A stretch of 64,000 bases of DNA. Origin: Pyropia haitanensis (Eukaryota > Rhodophyta > Bangiophyceae > Bangiales > Bangiaceae). The stretch covers positions 6,222,981 through 6,286,980 of the forward strand of contig SDUX01000007.1 in NCBI GenBank assembly GCA_008729055.1. The letters are read 5' to 3'. The notes beneath the pieces are model-generated. The model did not search any database. It was not told the origin of the DNA and was given only the letters and a program-made list of their open reading frames with translations. How positions within the stretch are numbered: position 1 is the stretch's first letter; every line of letters begins with the position of its first letter. Both the position numbers and the translations under genes were made by a program. Below are positions 20,114-30,413 of the stretch, piece after piece.

Positions 20114-21457
20114 AGCGGTGGCGGCAACGACGCCATCGCCACGGCCGCCGCAGCGGTCGTGACGGCGGCCATCACGTCGGCGGTCGCGGCGGAGCGGCGG
20201 CGCCTGGAGGGGGCGTACGCCAAGCGCCAACAGGCGCTACTGCGCGCCCTCTCCGCCGCGGTCAACGTGACGCTGCCGCAGCGGGTGGACGCGGCGGCGT
20301 CGCGGGAGGCGACCAATATCGTTGCCGCCCTCTCCGCCGTCTCGTCAAAGCTGCCAGGCGGCGCTGCATCTGCCGCGGTCGACGGCGGTGGCAGCGGTGG
20401 CGACAGCGGCGGCGGCGGCGGTGGCGGCAGCGGTCGTGGTGGTGGTGGCGGCGGCACTGTCGACGCGGCTGCAAAGGGCGGGGCGGCGGCGGCCGGTGCA
20501 GCCGCTGGCGCCGCCGGCACCGACGCGGATCGCGCGACGGCGTTGGCGGCGCAGGTGGCTGCCCACCCGTCGGTGCAGTCGGCGGTGGCGGCGGTGGTGG
20601 CGAGCCACGGGGTTGGGGGCGCGGACCACCGGGCGGCGTTCCGCGCCGCGTTTGAGCGCGCCCTCCTCCCCGCCGTGGAGGGCGTCGCGGCGGGCGTGCT
20701 CGGCGGCGTCGGCGCGGACGTGACGGCCCAGGTGGAGGAGCACGTCGCGGCGCCGCTCAAGCGGTCGGCCCACTACCTGGGTGGCGCCGCCACCCGCGTG
20801 CGAGGGGGGGCCGACGACATTGTCGCCGCGGTGGCGGCCGTGGAGGCCGCTGTGGCCGCGGCGACGACGGCGGCTGGCGGGGTTGGCGCCGCTGGGGGTA
20901 TCGACGGCGGTGCCGGCGGCGGCGACGGCGGCAGCCGCCGCGGCGGGGCGGCTGAGGACCCGGCGGCGGCGGCGGCGGCGGCGGCGGCCGCCGCGGTCGA
21001 GGCGGCGGAGCTCGCCCGCGTCGCTGACCTGATGGCCGCTGCGGACGTGCGGGGCGCGCTGGACGTGGCGCTCGCGTCGGCGTCGGTGGCGGTCAAGTCG
21101 GCGTGGCTTGAGGCGGTCCTCGACGCGCCGACGGTGGATCCCGAGGGCGTCCTCGGCGGCGGCGACCACCCGCCGCTGGGCGTGGGGCACCTCCTGGAGC
21201 TCGTCGACGGCCTCGCGGGCGTCCTCGCGGACCGCACCTTTGAGCGCCTCCGCTGGCTCCACGAGGCGGTCATGGGGCTGGACGAGGCCGCTGCCGAGGC
21301 CGACGGCGACTGGCCCGCTGCGGCGGTGGCCGCGCGGGTGGCCCCGCTGCGCGAGGCCATCCGCGCGCTGGCGGCGGGGGGGGTGCCGCCGCGGGTGGCG
21401 AAAAAGTGTCGGCTGCTGGGGATGGTCCTGTCGTCACTACCGGGGGTGGCTTCGTAG
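19772..21457 (+). CDS. EDC4: EDC4/Varicose-like mRNA decapping scaffold, C-terminal domain only
   Basis: The 561-residue protein starts at ATG 19772 (MAPVKILKRAP). After a Pro/Gly/Ala-rich N-terminus it shows three blocks in the order found in the C-terminal half of EDC4/Ge-1/Varicose. The first, at about residue 155, is a helical block with ALLRALSAAVNVTLPQRV. The second, at about 288, is RAAFRAAFERALLPAVE, like the 'F..ALLPAFE' block. The third, from about 418, is an alpha-helical domain ending in DRTFERLRWLHEAVMGLDE, like the 'LSYLEEAVMHLD' helix. EDC4 scaffolds DCP1/DCP2 in P-bodies and the C-terminal part mediates self-association and P-body targeting. The N-terminal WD40 propeller of the full-length family is absent and cannot be upstream, because the monooxygenase ends 540 bp away. 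Low-complexity Gly runs link the blocks. No introns or frame breaks. Confidence 0.75.
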
Positions 21458-21937
21458 GGGGGTGGCGGGTGCGAGAGGGGGGGGCGGGGGAACGATAGAT
21501 GGTGGGCGGCGGGGGGTGGGGGGCAAGCAGGAGCGGGGAGGCAAGAAGGGAGCACGGGCCGCGGGGCGGCAGGCAAGATAAGCGGGGGGTGTCTGACGGA
21601 CGGTGCGGGCAGCGTCTGCCGGGCGGGGGTGGCAAGGCAAGAGGCAACGTGCGTGCCGAGGTGGGGTGCGCGTGGGGGTGAGTGGCCGTGGTCATGGGGA
21701 GCGCGGGTGCCGATGGCTGGTCTTTTTTGTTGTGGTGCGACGGCGGTGGTGACGGCAGCGGTGACAGCGGTGGCGACAGGCGACGGTCGCGTCCGCCGCC
21801 AGTGCGGTGGCGGCCGCCCGCTGCATCCTCCTCCCGCCTTCACCGCGGTGAGGGCTCCCTCGGCGCCCGCTGTCGGCGGCATGGTCAGCGGCGTCGGCGG
21901 CCGCGGCGGCGGGCGGGGCAGCCCCCCCCTCTGGCTT

Positions 21938-21980
<43 letters not shown>

Positions 21981-22266
21981 GGTGGGGACCGCCCGTTGCT
22001 GTCGCTGCCGCGACCGCGCGCGGTCTGGCGGGCGCCCCGGTTTCGTTTGCATTCTGCCCGCGGCGTGCGTGTGCACGCCTCGAGCTCTGGTTGTCCGTTG
22101 GCAATGCGCCCCCTCCGCGCGTGGTGGGGACAGGCGTGTCTACGATACACTCCCCCGCACTGCGGGGGGGCCTTTCTCTCTCTAAAGTCCCCCCTCCCCC
22201 CTAAGCTTCTATCCTCCCCTCTCCTCTACCCCTACCTCCTCCCCCTCAACACCCACCCCCCCGTCC
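21458..22266. other. 3' flanks between convergent genes, with (GGC)n patch
   Basis: The region lies between the stop codons of the EDC4-like gene (+) and the LPMO-like gene (-). It includes G-rich sequence at 21458-21640, a GGCGGC repeat near 21940-21985 and a C/T-rich end (22150-22262). No gene is supported. Confidence 0.4.
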
Positions 22267-24751
22267 TTACCGCGGGAGGAACACCTTCAGGCGGTACACC
22301 CCCCCCCCGCCGCCCTCGGGCGTTATCCGCAGCTTCAGCTCCTTGCCCGACGTCCACCCGCCCCACGGCTCCCACCCCCCGTCGGGCGCCTCGCGGGTCA
22401 GCCCCCACGGCGCTGCCCAGTCGATGCGCGCCACCCACCCTTCCACCTCAAACTTCACCGACCGCGGGGTCTTGCCCCCCAGCACCGCCTCGACGGTGAA
22501 CACGTCGACGCCCTCGGGCGACAGCGTGAGCGTGTTGACGCCCTCCGCCGCCCCCAGCAGCGTCCGCACGCGGCTGCCAAAGCGGTTGACAATGTACGCG
22601 CCGGCAATATACGGGGGCCCCTGCGGCTGCCGCTGCGCGCCGCCCTTTCCGAGGACGCCGTTGAACATGGCGGTGGTAAGCGGGCGCGGCCGGCGGCCGT
22701 GCGCAAACTCGGACGGCACGGTCACGCCGCCGGTGAAGAGCGAGGGGGCGTAGAGGGAGCCGCCCACCGTGCACGGCTCGTGGCGGCACGGGCCGAGGCG
22801 GTTGACCGCCGACACGCAGGCGCCGGGCGCAGCGGTGAAGCGGCCGGGGCTGAAGGTCGGCTGGTGGGAGCGCACAAGCGGCGCGCCGCCGGTGATGCGC
22901 ACGTAAGAGCAGTCAAAGTCTGGGGGCGGTGGGGGGGGGGGGGGGGCGGGGGGGGGAACCGGGTGGGTGGTGCAGACCAAGGCCATGGTGGTGCAGGGCA
23001 AGGCAATGCATTGACAAGCAGGGAAACGTATTCGGGGGGTGAGTGGCGCGGGAGGTGGCGGGGGGAGGGGGCGACAACCAACACCACACAACGAGGAGGG
23101 GAGGAAGAGGGGCGGTACACATGTCAGGGGGCTGGCTCAGCATCCACGGCGGAAATGGAGATGGGGACTCGCGGCGGCGCCCCGAGTCGTGCCCCATGTC
23201 GTCCGCCCCCCCTCTCCCACGGCCCTCACATCGCGCCGCATATCGGCCCCCCCTCCCGTCGAGCCCTGTCGTGCGTGCCCGCGTGCGCAAGCGAGGCAGA
23301 GGCGTGGGGGGAGACGGGACGCATGTGGCCGGTCGCTCGGTCGGTCGCTCCGTCCGTCACCCAGTCGGCAGCAACGGCGGCGGCGGTGGCGGCGGCGGCG
23401 GCGGCGGCGGTGGCGCAACGTACAGTCCCCCGATACGGACGAGACGGGGCGGTGGGCGAGGCTGTCAAAGCGCACGCCACCGTACCAAGCCTGCACAGGG
23501 AGAGGGGGGGGGGAAAGAGCAGCGGGGGGCGCAGGCAGGCAGGCAACCCCGAGCGAGCAAATGGCGAGGGGTCAGTCGCGGCCAGAGAGAGGCGGGGGGA
23601 GACGGGGGCGAGGCGGGGCGCCGCGCGGCGACGAGCCGTGGGGTCTAGCGGGGGGCACGCACGGCCGGCGGCGGGTGGGCGGGCAGCAGGCGGCGCGGCG
23701 GCGGCGGCGGGCGCGTGGTGGCGGGCCGGCCCGCGGGCGCCCGCGCCGCCGTGGCGTGTGGCCGCTGCGCCGCAGCCGCCCCACGCTGGCGCACCCTCCC
23801 CACTCCACCCCCCCCTCAACCCGCCGAGGCGGCGGTGGCGGCAGCGGTGGCGGCGGCGGCGGTGGCGGCGGCAGCGGCGGGGGCGCGGCGGCGACGGCGG
23901 GTGCGGTTTGCGGTCGCGGCGGACGTACCCAGCTCAGCACGTAGTCCCCGTCTGGGTAGATGGCCGGGATGCGCAACGTGTCGCTGTACGCCTCGCGGCG
24001 CGCGTCGTCGACGCACGCGTCGGGCGCGGCGGCGGTGCAGCGGAAGCGGCCGGCGCTGAAGCAGCCCCAGTGGAAGGCGGCGGTGGCGTGCGCGTCCCAC
24101 GACCACATGTCGTCGACGCCGACCAGGGACCACCGGACAAAGCCGCCTGAGGGGGGGGGGGGGTCACGAAAGCGGCAGAGTGGAAGAAAAACAAAGTGGC
24201 ACAGCAGCGGCGGGGGAGACACGCGGGGTCACGGGGAGGGGTCAGCCGACGGCGCTTGGCGCGGCCGCCGCTGGCGCGGGGCCATGGCGGGGGCGGTCGG
24301 TCATCCTCAGCCCTTCTCCCCCCCCCCCCCCCCCCGCCCCCCCCCCCCCGGCTTCCTCCTTCATCCCCCCACTCCCCCCCCGCCCCGCGCCCTCCCAGCC
24401 AGCCCTCCACCTACCTTCATGGTTGTTCCGCGCCCACACGACGGGCAGCGCCTGCCCCCGCTGCACCTTGAGGGCGGGCTTGACGCGGGAGCTCCCGCGC
24501 CCGCGCGTGCGCAGCAGCGCGTTGGGGCACGGCCCGGGACAGGAGCGCTTAAAGCCCGGCGGGCCCCCAATGCGGCAGTCCTTGGTGAAGCTGATGCCCG
24601 TCGGCACCGTCAGCGACGAGTGCGCGCCCGCGGTGGCGGCGAGCGCCGCCACCGCGGCAATGGCGGCGGCGGCGGCGGCCGACGCCCACCGGGCGGGGGT
24701 GCCGCGCCGCGGGACGGGCCGTGGCCGGCGGCCAGCGCGGGGGACGTCCAT
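22267..24751 (-). CDS. Secreted LPMO-like protein with N-terminal histidine, four exons
   Basis: The model joins exons 24751-24415, 23929-24146, 23424-23490 and 22267-22919 (all minus). Introns begin GTAGGT, GTACGT and GTACGT and end TCAG, GCAG and CCAG. The phases agree and the coding sum is 1275 nt, exactly 425 codons with the stop. Residues 1-43 are a signal peptide (Arg-rich start, long Ala/Ile/Val core, AGA end). Cleavage would leave His44 as residue 1, the hallmark of copper-dependent lytic polysaccharide monooxygenases. A second candidate copper ligand is H111 in NNHEGGFVRWSLV. DGDYVLSWAWYGG is made by joining exons 2 and 3, and YFDCSYVRITGG by joining exons 3 and 4; both resemble blocks I recall from oomycete and fungal LPMO-like proteins. 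Several Cys suggest disulfides. The C-terminal 200 residues look like a separate beta-rich domain. The exact AA family is unknown to me. Confidence 0.72.
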
Positions 24752-26890
24752 TGGGCAAGGGGGGGGGGGGGGGGTCGGGGAGGGGGTACGGGGGAGGGGG
24801 GGGGGGCCACTGCTGCGGCTGGCGAGAAGACGCACAGACTCGAGGAGTGGTCGGAGCTGGGGCGAGGCAGCGAGAGCGAGTGGCAGGGGGGTCTCAGACG
24901 GCGGGGCGGAGAGGTGCCAAGACACGGGGCGCTTGCCAGCAGCGGCGATGGCTTGGACGGCGGCGGCGGTGGCTTGGACGGCGGCGGCAGCGACGGCGAC
25001 AACGTCGACGGTGGCGGCGGCGACGGCGGCGGCGGCGACGGTGGCGGCGGCGACGGCGGCGGCGGCGACGGCGGCGAACGGGGGGGAAGCGCGGCACCGG
25101 CGCTTGCCTCCTCCCACTGCACCGCCGTCGGGCGGGCGGGGCGGCCCTTTTGAACCCCACGGCGGCGCCCGCCTTCCCCCCCGCTCCCCCGGGCGCTGCC
25201 GTCCGCCCACGGCGGCGGCAGCGTCAGAACGGCCGCGCAGCGCAGGCCGGCGCGCGTCGCGGGCGGGGGGGGGCGGCTGGCGAGCCGGGCCTGCCTGCCT
25301 GCCGGCCGGGCCGACCGGCTGGCCGGCCCGGCGGGCCGTCGTGGGGGGGACGGCGCGTGGGCGGGCACGCCCGCCGCGGGGGGCGGGGAGTGGGCGCGCC
25401 GCGCCGCGGGGAGGGGTCGCCACGCGGCGGCCGCGCGTGGCACTGCTGCCCGCCCGGTGGCGGGGCGGCCAACACGCGCGGGGCGTGGGGGGGGGGGGTG
25501 GGCGGCCGGGCGAGGTGGCAGGAGTGGGTAGCGTTGGTGGAGACGGTCTGCCCCTCGTGACGTGACGGAGGTGGCACCCGTGCCGCAACGGGACAGCCCG
25601 CGGTGGCGGCCGCCGCCGGCAGCGGGTGGCGGCGTTCGTGGCGGCGAGGGGGGGAGTCGCCGCGGTCGGCCACCGCCTTGCCCGCCAAGCCGGGGGCCAA
25701 GACGCCCGCCGGCGCGGCGGCGCCCCCCCACCCCTCTCCGCCAGCTCGGCACCGTCCGCGCCGGGGGTGGCCGCCACCGCCGCCCCCGGCAACACGCGCG
25801 CGTGCGGCGCCGCCGCGGGTGCCGAGTCAGCCCGCGCCGCGCGTGTTGCCGGCGGCGGCGGCGGCGGCGACCCCCCGCCACCGCCGCCCGCCCGCCCGTC
25901 GCGCCGCACCCACCCACCACCGGGGTGGAACCGGCCGCCCCCTCCCCACGGTGCCGCCGCATTGGCGGCGGCGGACGGCGACGGGCGGCGGCGACCGCGG
26001 CAGCAGCGGCGGCAGCGGCGGCGGCAGCGGCGGCGGCAGCGGCGGCGGCAGCGGCCCCACCGCCGCCGCCGCCGCCGCCGCCGGTGCACCCGGCGCGCGC
26101 GCCCTCCGCACTAGCGCTGACAGGGACAGGGCTCGTCGCGGCAGCGTCGTGGCGGGGGGAGCCGACCCGGAAAACGGGCACCGCGGCTGCACCCGCGGCC
26201 GCCGCGTGGGGCGCGCCGAGCGACGCGCGACCGCGTTTTGGCACCGCGGCCAGCGGGGCGAGGGGTGGGGGGGGGGGGGGGGGGGGGCGCCGCCCGCCCG
26301 CCCACGGCCTGGCGGCCAGCAACTCTGGTGCAGAGGGGTGTGGGGACCGGCAGATCCAGCAAGCTACCAGGGGGGGGGGGGGGGGTGGGGGGTGTGCGTG
26401 ACAGATGGGTGAAGACAGACAGCCGAGCCCCTGGTCGGTCGATTCACCCCCTCGTCGATGGGGCGGTGAGTGGGGGGGCGTGGGGGGGGGTGGCCGCGTG
26501 GAAGGGAGAGGCGGCGCAACCCGTCGGCGGCGGGGCGGTGGCGGCTTGCCCGTCCGTCGCTCGCTCTCTCGACGCGTGCGTGCCCTGCCGCTGCGGGCGC
26601 CTGTCCGCTGGGTGGTGGCGGCACCGACAGCGACACGCTGGCAGTTGGCTCGGCGCCCCGCCGTCGCGCGGCGTGGTCGCGTACGCTCCCGCCGGCGGCG
26701 CGTGGCGGCGGCGTCGTCGGCTGTGCTGGCGGCGGCAGCGCGGAAGCGGCGTGGGGTGGGGTGGCGCCCTGCGCGCCCGTCCCGATTCAGTCCCCGAAGA
26801 GGATACAGTATGTCGAGGACGGGGGGCGCCGCCCGTCCCACACCTCGTTGGTGTCGTGGCTGCGTGTTGACCGGTGGTGGCAAGCGTGCT
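24752..26890. repeat. GC-rich low-complexity spacer upstream of the LPMO-like gene
   Basis: The first part probably contains the LPMO promoter. GGCGGCGAC repeats occupy 24955-25078, GGCGGCAGC repeats 25995-26055, and long G runs occur at 24763-24774, 26268-26287 and 26371-26385. Very long frames on the minus strand are Pro/Arg/Ala-rich. A minus-strand patch at about 26070-26250 looks slightly more protein-like but matches nothing, so I call no gene. Confidence 0.45.
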
Positions 26891-28320
26891 CAATAATTCC
26901 CGGCCAGCCAGTGTCCGCGGAGCCAGCGTGCAGCGGCAAGCAGGTGCACGCGCGACTTTGGAAGCGCAGGCATCTTTAAAGGACGCCAGTCCATCGGGAC
27001 CACCAGAGGACTTCCGTAGCGAAGCTCCTCCACAACGCGGACACCCTGAAGGTCGATTCGTGGCCTCCCATTCGTTCTGGGACTGTCACCAATAGGGGCA
27101 TTGATGCCCGTTCCAAGGTCCATTCCCTTGCTGTACGCGTACATGCAACGCTGCCCCTGTTGGTGGGACCATGTGACGGCGTCACAAACGGTACGGACGT
27201 ATTGAGGAACTCATATGTGATCAAACGCTCCCCAGAGGTCCTGGAGGGGGGATTGAAAACACGGGGGCATGTTATCGAAACGCCGATAGTGACCGAATTC
27301 CCCACAATGGGTCGGATCACATGTGATCAAACGCCCCATAGAGGTCCTGGGGAGGGGTTTGATCGAACCTGCCACAGTATTTCTTAGTCCATGCCTCGCG
27401 GTCCATTCCGCGAGGCCGGGTCGGCCTGGAGATTCCAGATGACGGTGCCTCATTCCATGGATGCAGGCACAATTTTTCCCAGTACAATGGATAACAACAA
27501 CCCCACAAATTGAAAGAACTTCCTGAGTGAATCTATCAACCGTCGTGTGCATCTCTATTCTGGGCGGTGTGGATCTATGGTGCCCTCGAGAGGGCGGCGC
27601 ATCCGCCGTCAAACGATCCACGCGGTCCTGTCGCGGACCCAGAGGCCGCCTGCACTCTATCCGCACCCTCCGGAGGCCACCCGTGATTCGCACCCGCGGC
27701 GTGCCGCCAGGGGAACGCTCACCGGTCATGCCCGCACGGGCGGCGCTGCCGCGGGCCGCGCGCCGACCGGCCGGACGGCCGGCGCGCGGGAAGACGTAGC
27801 GCACCGTGACGCCTCGCGTCGGGAGCGGCGGGTTCAGGGAGCTGCCGGCTGGAGGGGAGGGTGCCGGTTGGAGGGGGGAGAGGAGACGACCTCCCTTCCA
27901 CCGCGAGACGGCGCGACGTAGACGACTTGCGTCGGCCACGCAGTGACGTGAGGGCCGCCCGGCCGCTGCTACGGTCGCCGCGTTTGGCGGGCCGATGGGC
28001 GCGGCCCTACTGGGTGCTCGTGGGGCGCCGACGCGGCACAACCACAGCATGGGCACGGCACGGCGAGCGGCGGTGGTTGGTGGACCACCGTGGATGTATC
28101 TGCGGCACGCCGGCGCCAGCTGCAGCGCGGCTCCTGACATTCCAGGCCTCTGTGCTCGTATTCCCAGAATTTTCTCCCGCTCTCCGCCGCGCTCATCTTC
28201 GCCACCCCCGTCGTCCCCACCCTCAACCTTACTTCGCCCCACTCCGTCGCCCGTTGGTCATCCATCCCCCTCACCCGGGCCCCTCTTTTTTGTCGCTGCA
28301 CTTCTTCTCTGGCCTCCGTC
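26891..28320. other. Normal-complexity spacer with a direct repeat
   Basis: The stretch has balanced composition from 26890 to about 27560 and GC-rich sequence after it. A direct repeat of about 36 bp (ATGTGATCAAACGC...AGAGGTCCTGG) occurs at 27215 and 27321. The last 150 bp before 28321 are C/T-rich and probably form the 5' UTR of the FKBP-like gene. No gene is supported. Confidence 0.4.
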
Positions 28321-29211
28321 ATGGCCACTGCCGCCGGCCCGATGGCCACCTGGACGCCCGTGACTCCCGATAGGGGCGTCACCAAGCGCACCATCCGACC
28401 GCCAACCGCCGCTCCCTTCCCCCCTGGTAGCCGGCCTTCGTCGGTGGCCATCCACTACACCATCCGCGCCACCCCCACCGTGGGGGCTCCCGCGTCTTCC
28501 ACCCCCTCCCCCCCCTCCCACCCCTCTCCCGCCGCCGCTACGACCGTGGCGTATGGGGAGGTGCTCGAGGATAGTCGTGCCTGCCGCCGCCGCCGCGGGA
28601 GGCCACTGACGGTTACGCCCGGCGCGGGGGCGGTGCTGCCCGGCCTCGAGGCCCTGGCGGGGAGCCTCGGCTGCGGGGAGGTGGCACTGGGCTTCATTAC
28701 CCCCGCGTGGGCGCACGGCGCGACCGCCGCATCGCGGCGGCGGCGGCCCGCCCTCGCCGCCGCGACGCTCTTGGTGACGGTGGAACGGGTGGAGGTGTCA
28801 TCGCCGCCCCTGCCACGGGGCGGGGCCACCACCAGTGAGTGGGGGGCGGCCCCACCACCAGCGACGCCCGCCGGCGCCCGCGACGATAGGGGGGCGAGCC
28901 GCCGTGGGTGGCCCGCCGCGGCCACCATGGCGGTGGGCGCGGACGGCGGCGGGGCGGCCACGTTGTCGTGGCCCGCCGGCGTGGCACTCGACGGTCGGCT
29001 CGGCGGCGGGTACCAAGACGATGCAGACGGCGCGCCGAGCGTGTCGGACGTGACATCAGATGACGCTTCCGAGCGAGCAGACCCGTCAGACGATGAGGCG
29101 AACCTGCCGGCGCGGGCAAGGGGATGGAAGCGGGTCGCTTGCCAGCAGATGCCTGGTCAGGCTGACCACCGGAGGGCGCAGCGTCTACCCGCTGGGAGGC
29201 ACCAAGTTTGA
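28321..29211 (+). CDS. FKBP-type peptidyl-prolyl isomerase-like protein
   Basis: The 296-residue protein starts at ATG 28321. TPDRGVTKRTIRP at residues 15-27 and VAIHYTIRA at 42-50 match the first strands of the FKBP fold. VLEDSRACRRRRGRPLTV at 81-98 corresponds to the strand around the 'FDSS' segment. VLPGLEALAGSLGCGEVALGFITPAWAHG at 106-133 corresponds to the 'VIKGWDEGV..M..GE....I...YAYG' core, and LLVTVERVEV at 150-159 is the last strand. FKBPs accelerate prolyl cis-trans isomerisation. Two insertions (51-75, low complexity; 134-147, Arg/Ala-rich) break the domain, and the Trp at the bottom of the pocket is replaced by Leu (PGLE), so activity is uncertain. An acidic Ser/Asp tail follows residue 235. 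No introns; the start has a good gtcATGgcc context. Confidence 0.75.
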   Translation: MATAAGPMATWTPVTPDRGVTKRTIRPPTAAPFPPGSRPSSVAIHYTIRATPTVGAPASSTPSPPSHPSPAAATTVAYGEVLEDSRACRRRRGRPLTVTPGAGAVLPGLEALAGSLGCGEVALGFITPAWAHGATAASRRRRPALAAATLLVTVERVEVSSPPLPRGGATTSEWGAAPPPATPAGARDDRGASRRGWPAAATMAVGADGGGAATLSWPAGVALDGRLGGGYQDDADGAPSVSDVTSDDASERADPSDDEANLPARARGWKRVACQQMPGQADHRRAQRLPAGRHQV

Positions 29212-30413
29212 AGCCCCGGCCGGGTGGAAGAACTAACCTGGCAGACGCCGGATTCCCGTCGGGGTAGCGTAGGAAAGCAAGAACTCGTAAGCTCCCTTTT
29301 TCGTACTTTCTCGCCAGCCGCTGGACCTGTGGCCCGCCCGTCTATTTTGTCCGTGTGCTACAAAGAGGCCACTCGCTCCTCATCGGCCGTCAGCGCCAGC
29401 AGAATTCGGCCACCCAGCATTGGGAGGTGAGCGCGACCACAGTGTCAATCGCGGGAGACAGGCTGAACAAGATGTGGGGGAGGGCGGACAGCGGGGAGGA
29501 GAGCGACCGTCACCCCAGAGATCGGGGGTCCGTCCCGTGCACGGATGGCGAGAGTGAGAGCAAGTCTCCCAAGGAGTCGGCTAGAAAGAAAGGGGGGGGT
29601 ACTCACAGTCGCAATGCGCGTCGTTGGGCCACGCGGTTGGGGCGGGCGAGGTCGCAGAAGAAGCTTCGACCGCCGCACAAACCCCGCTGCACTACCACTG
29701 CCGTCGCGGGCGCCTCTGCTGTTGCCACTTCCGTTGTCGATGCCGCGCCTCCCGCACCATGCGTCGCTGCCGCCGCCCCACTGCGCCCCCAGCAACGACG
29801 TCCCTTGTGGCGGTCGTGAACGTTTCCACTGCGATCTATTGGCCTGCGGCACAAGTGCTACGACAGTCCCAATCGTCCATAGTTCATTGGTCTGCCGTGC
29901 GTGTCCGGATCCTTGACACGTGTGATACATTCCACTCGTCCACCTCGCGGACGGCACTCATCGTAGTGCAGCTTGTACTTTCCGGCCTGACCATGTTTAA
30001 TTGACCAAGTCTGGCACGGGCCTGGCGGGGACAGAGCTTTGCTGGCTGTGCTCTTGAGGACGGGAGCACGCGTGTCGCGCACCGCCCCTGTTTTCACAGC
30101 GACAGCCGCAAGACCACCCCGGAGTAGCTGCCCCTCCTGGCCCGGACCCTGCCGCGAGGCCTCCTTCTCGTCTGCTGGGAGGGCCACGTCTTCTCCGGCG
30201 CAGGCTCTCGCCAGCGTCTTGGCGGAGGTGCTGCGGCGTCTCCGCCCTTCGACACCGTTCTTTTTTCCCTCCCTACCTTCTCTATCTTCCACTCCCCCCC
30301 CCCTCCCCCGCCGCCCCCCCCCGGTCCTTTCCGTTTCCTCCTGTTGCTGGGCCCTCTGACCCCACCACATTGCGGGCTGCGCACTCTAAACGACGGGGAA
30401 CCTATTCGCCAAC
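29212..30413. other. Normal-complexity spacer before the RanBPM-like gene
   Basis: Frames are short and none carries a recognisable domain. The last 130 bp (about 30260-30360) are C/T-rich with runs of C, and probably form the 5' UTR of the following gene. I see no RNA gene. Confidence 0.4.

Noticed and set aside
24242..26883. Minus-strand frames of over 600 codons upstream of the LPMO-like gene
   Set aside because: One includes the first LPMO exon by chance of frame; the rest is Pro/Arg/Gly low complexity with many G/C runs.
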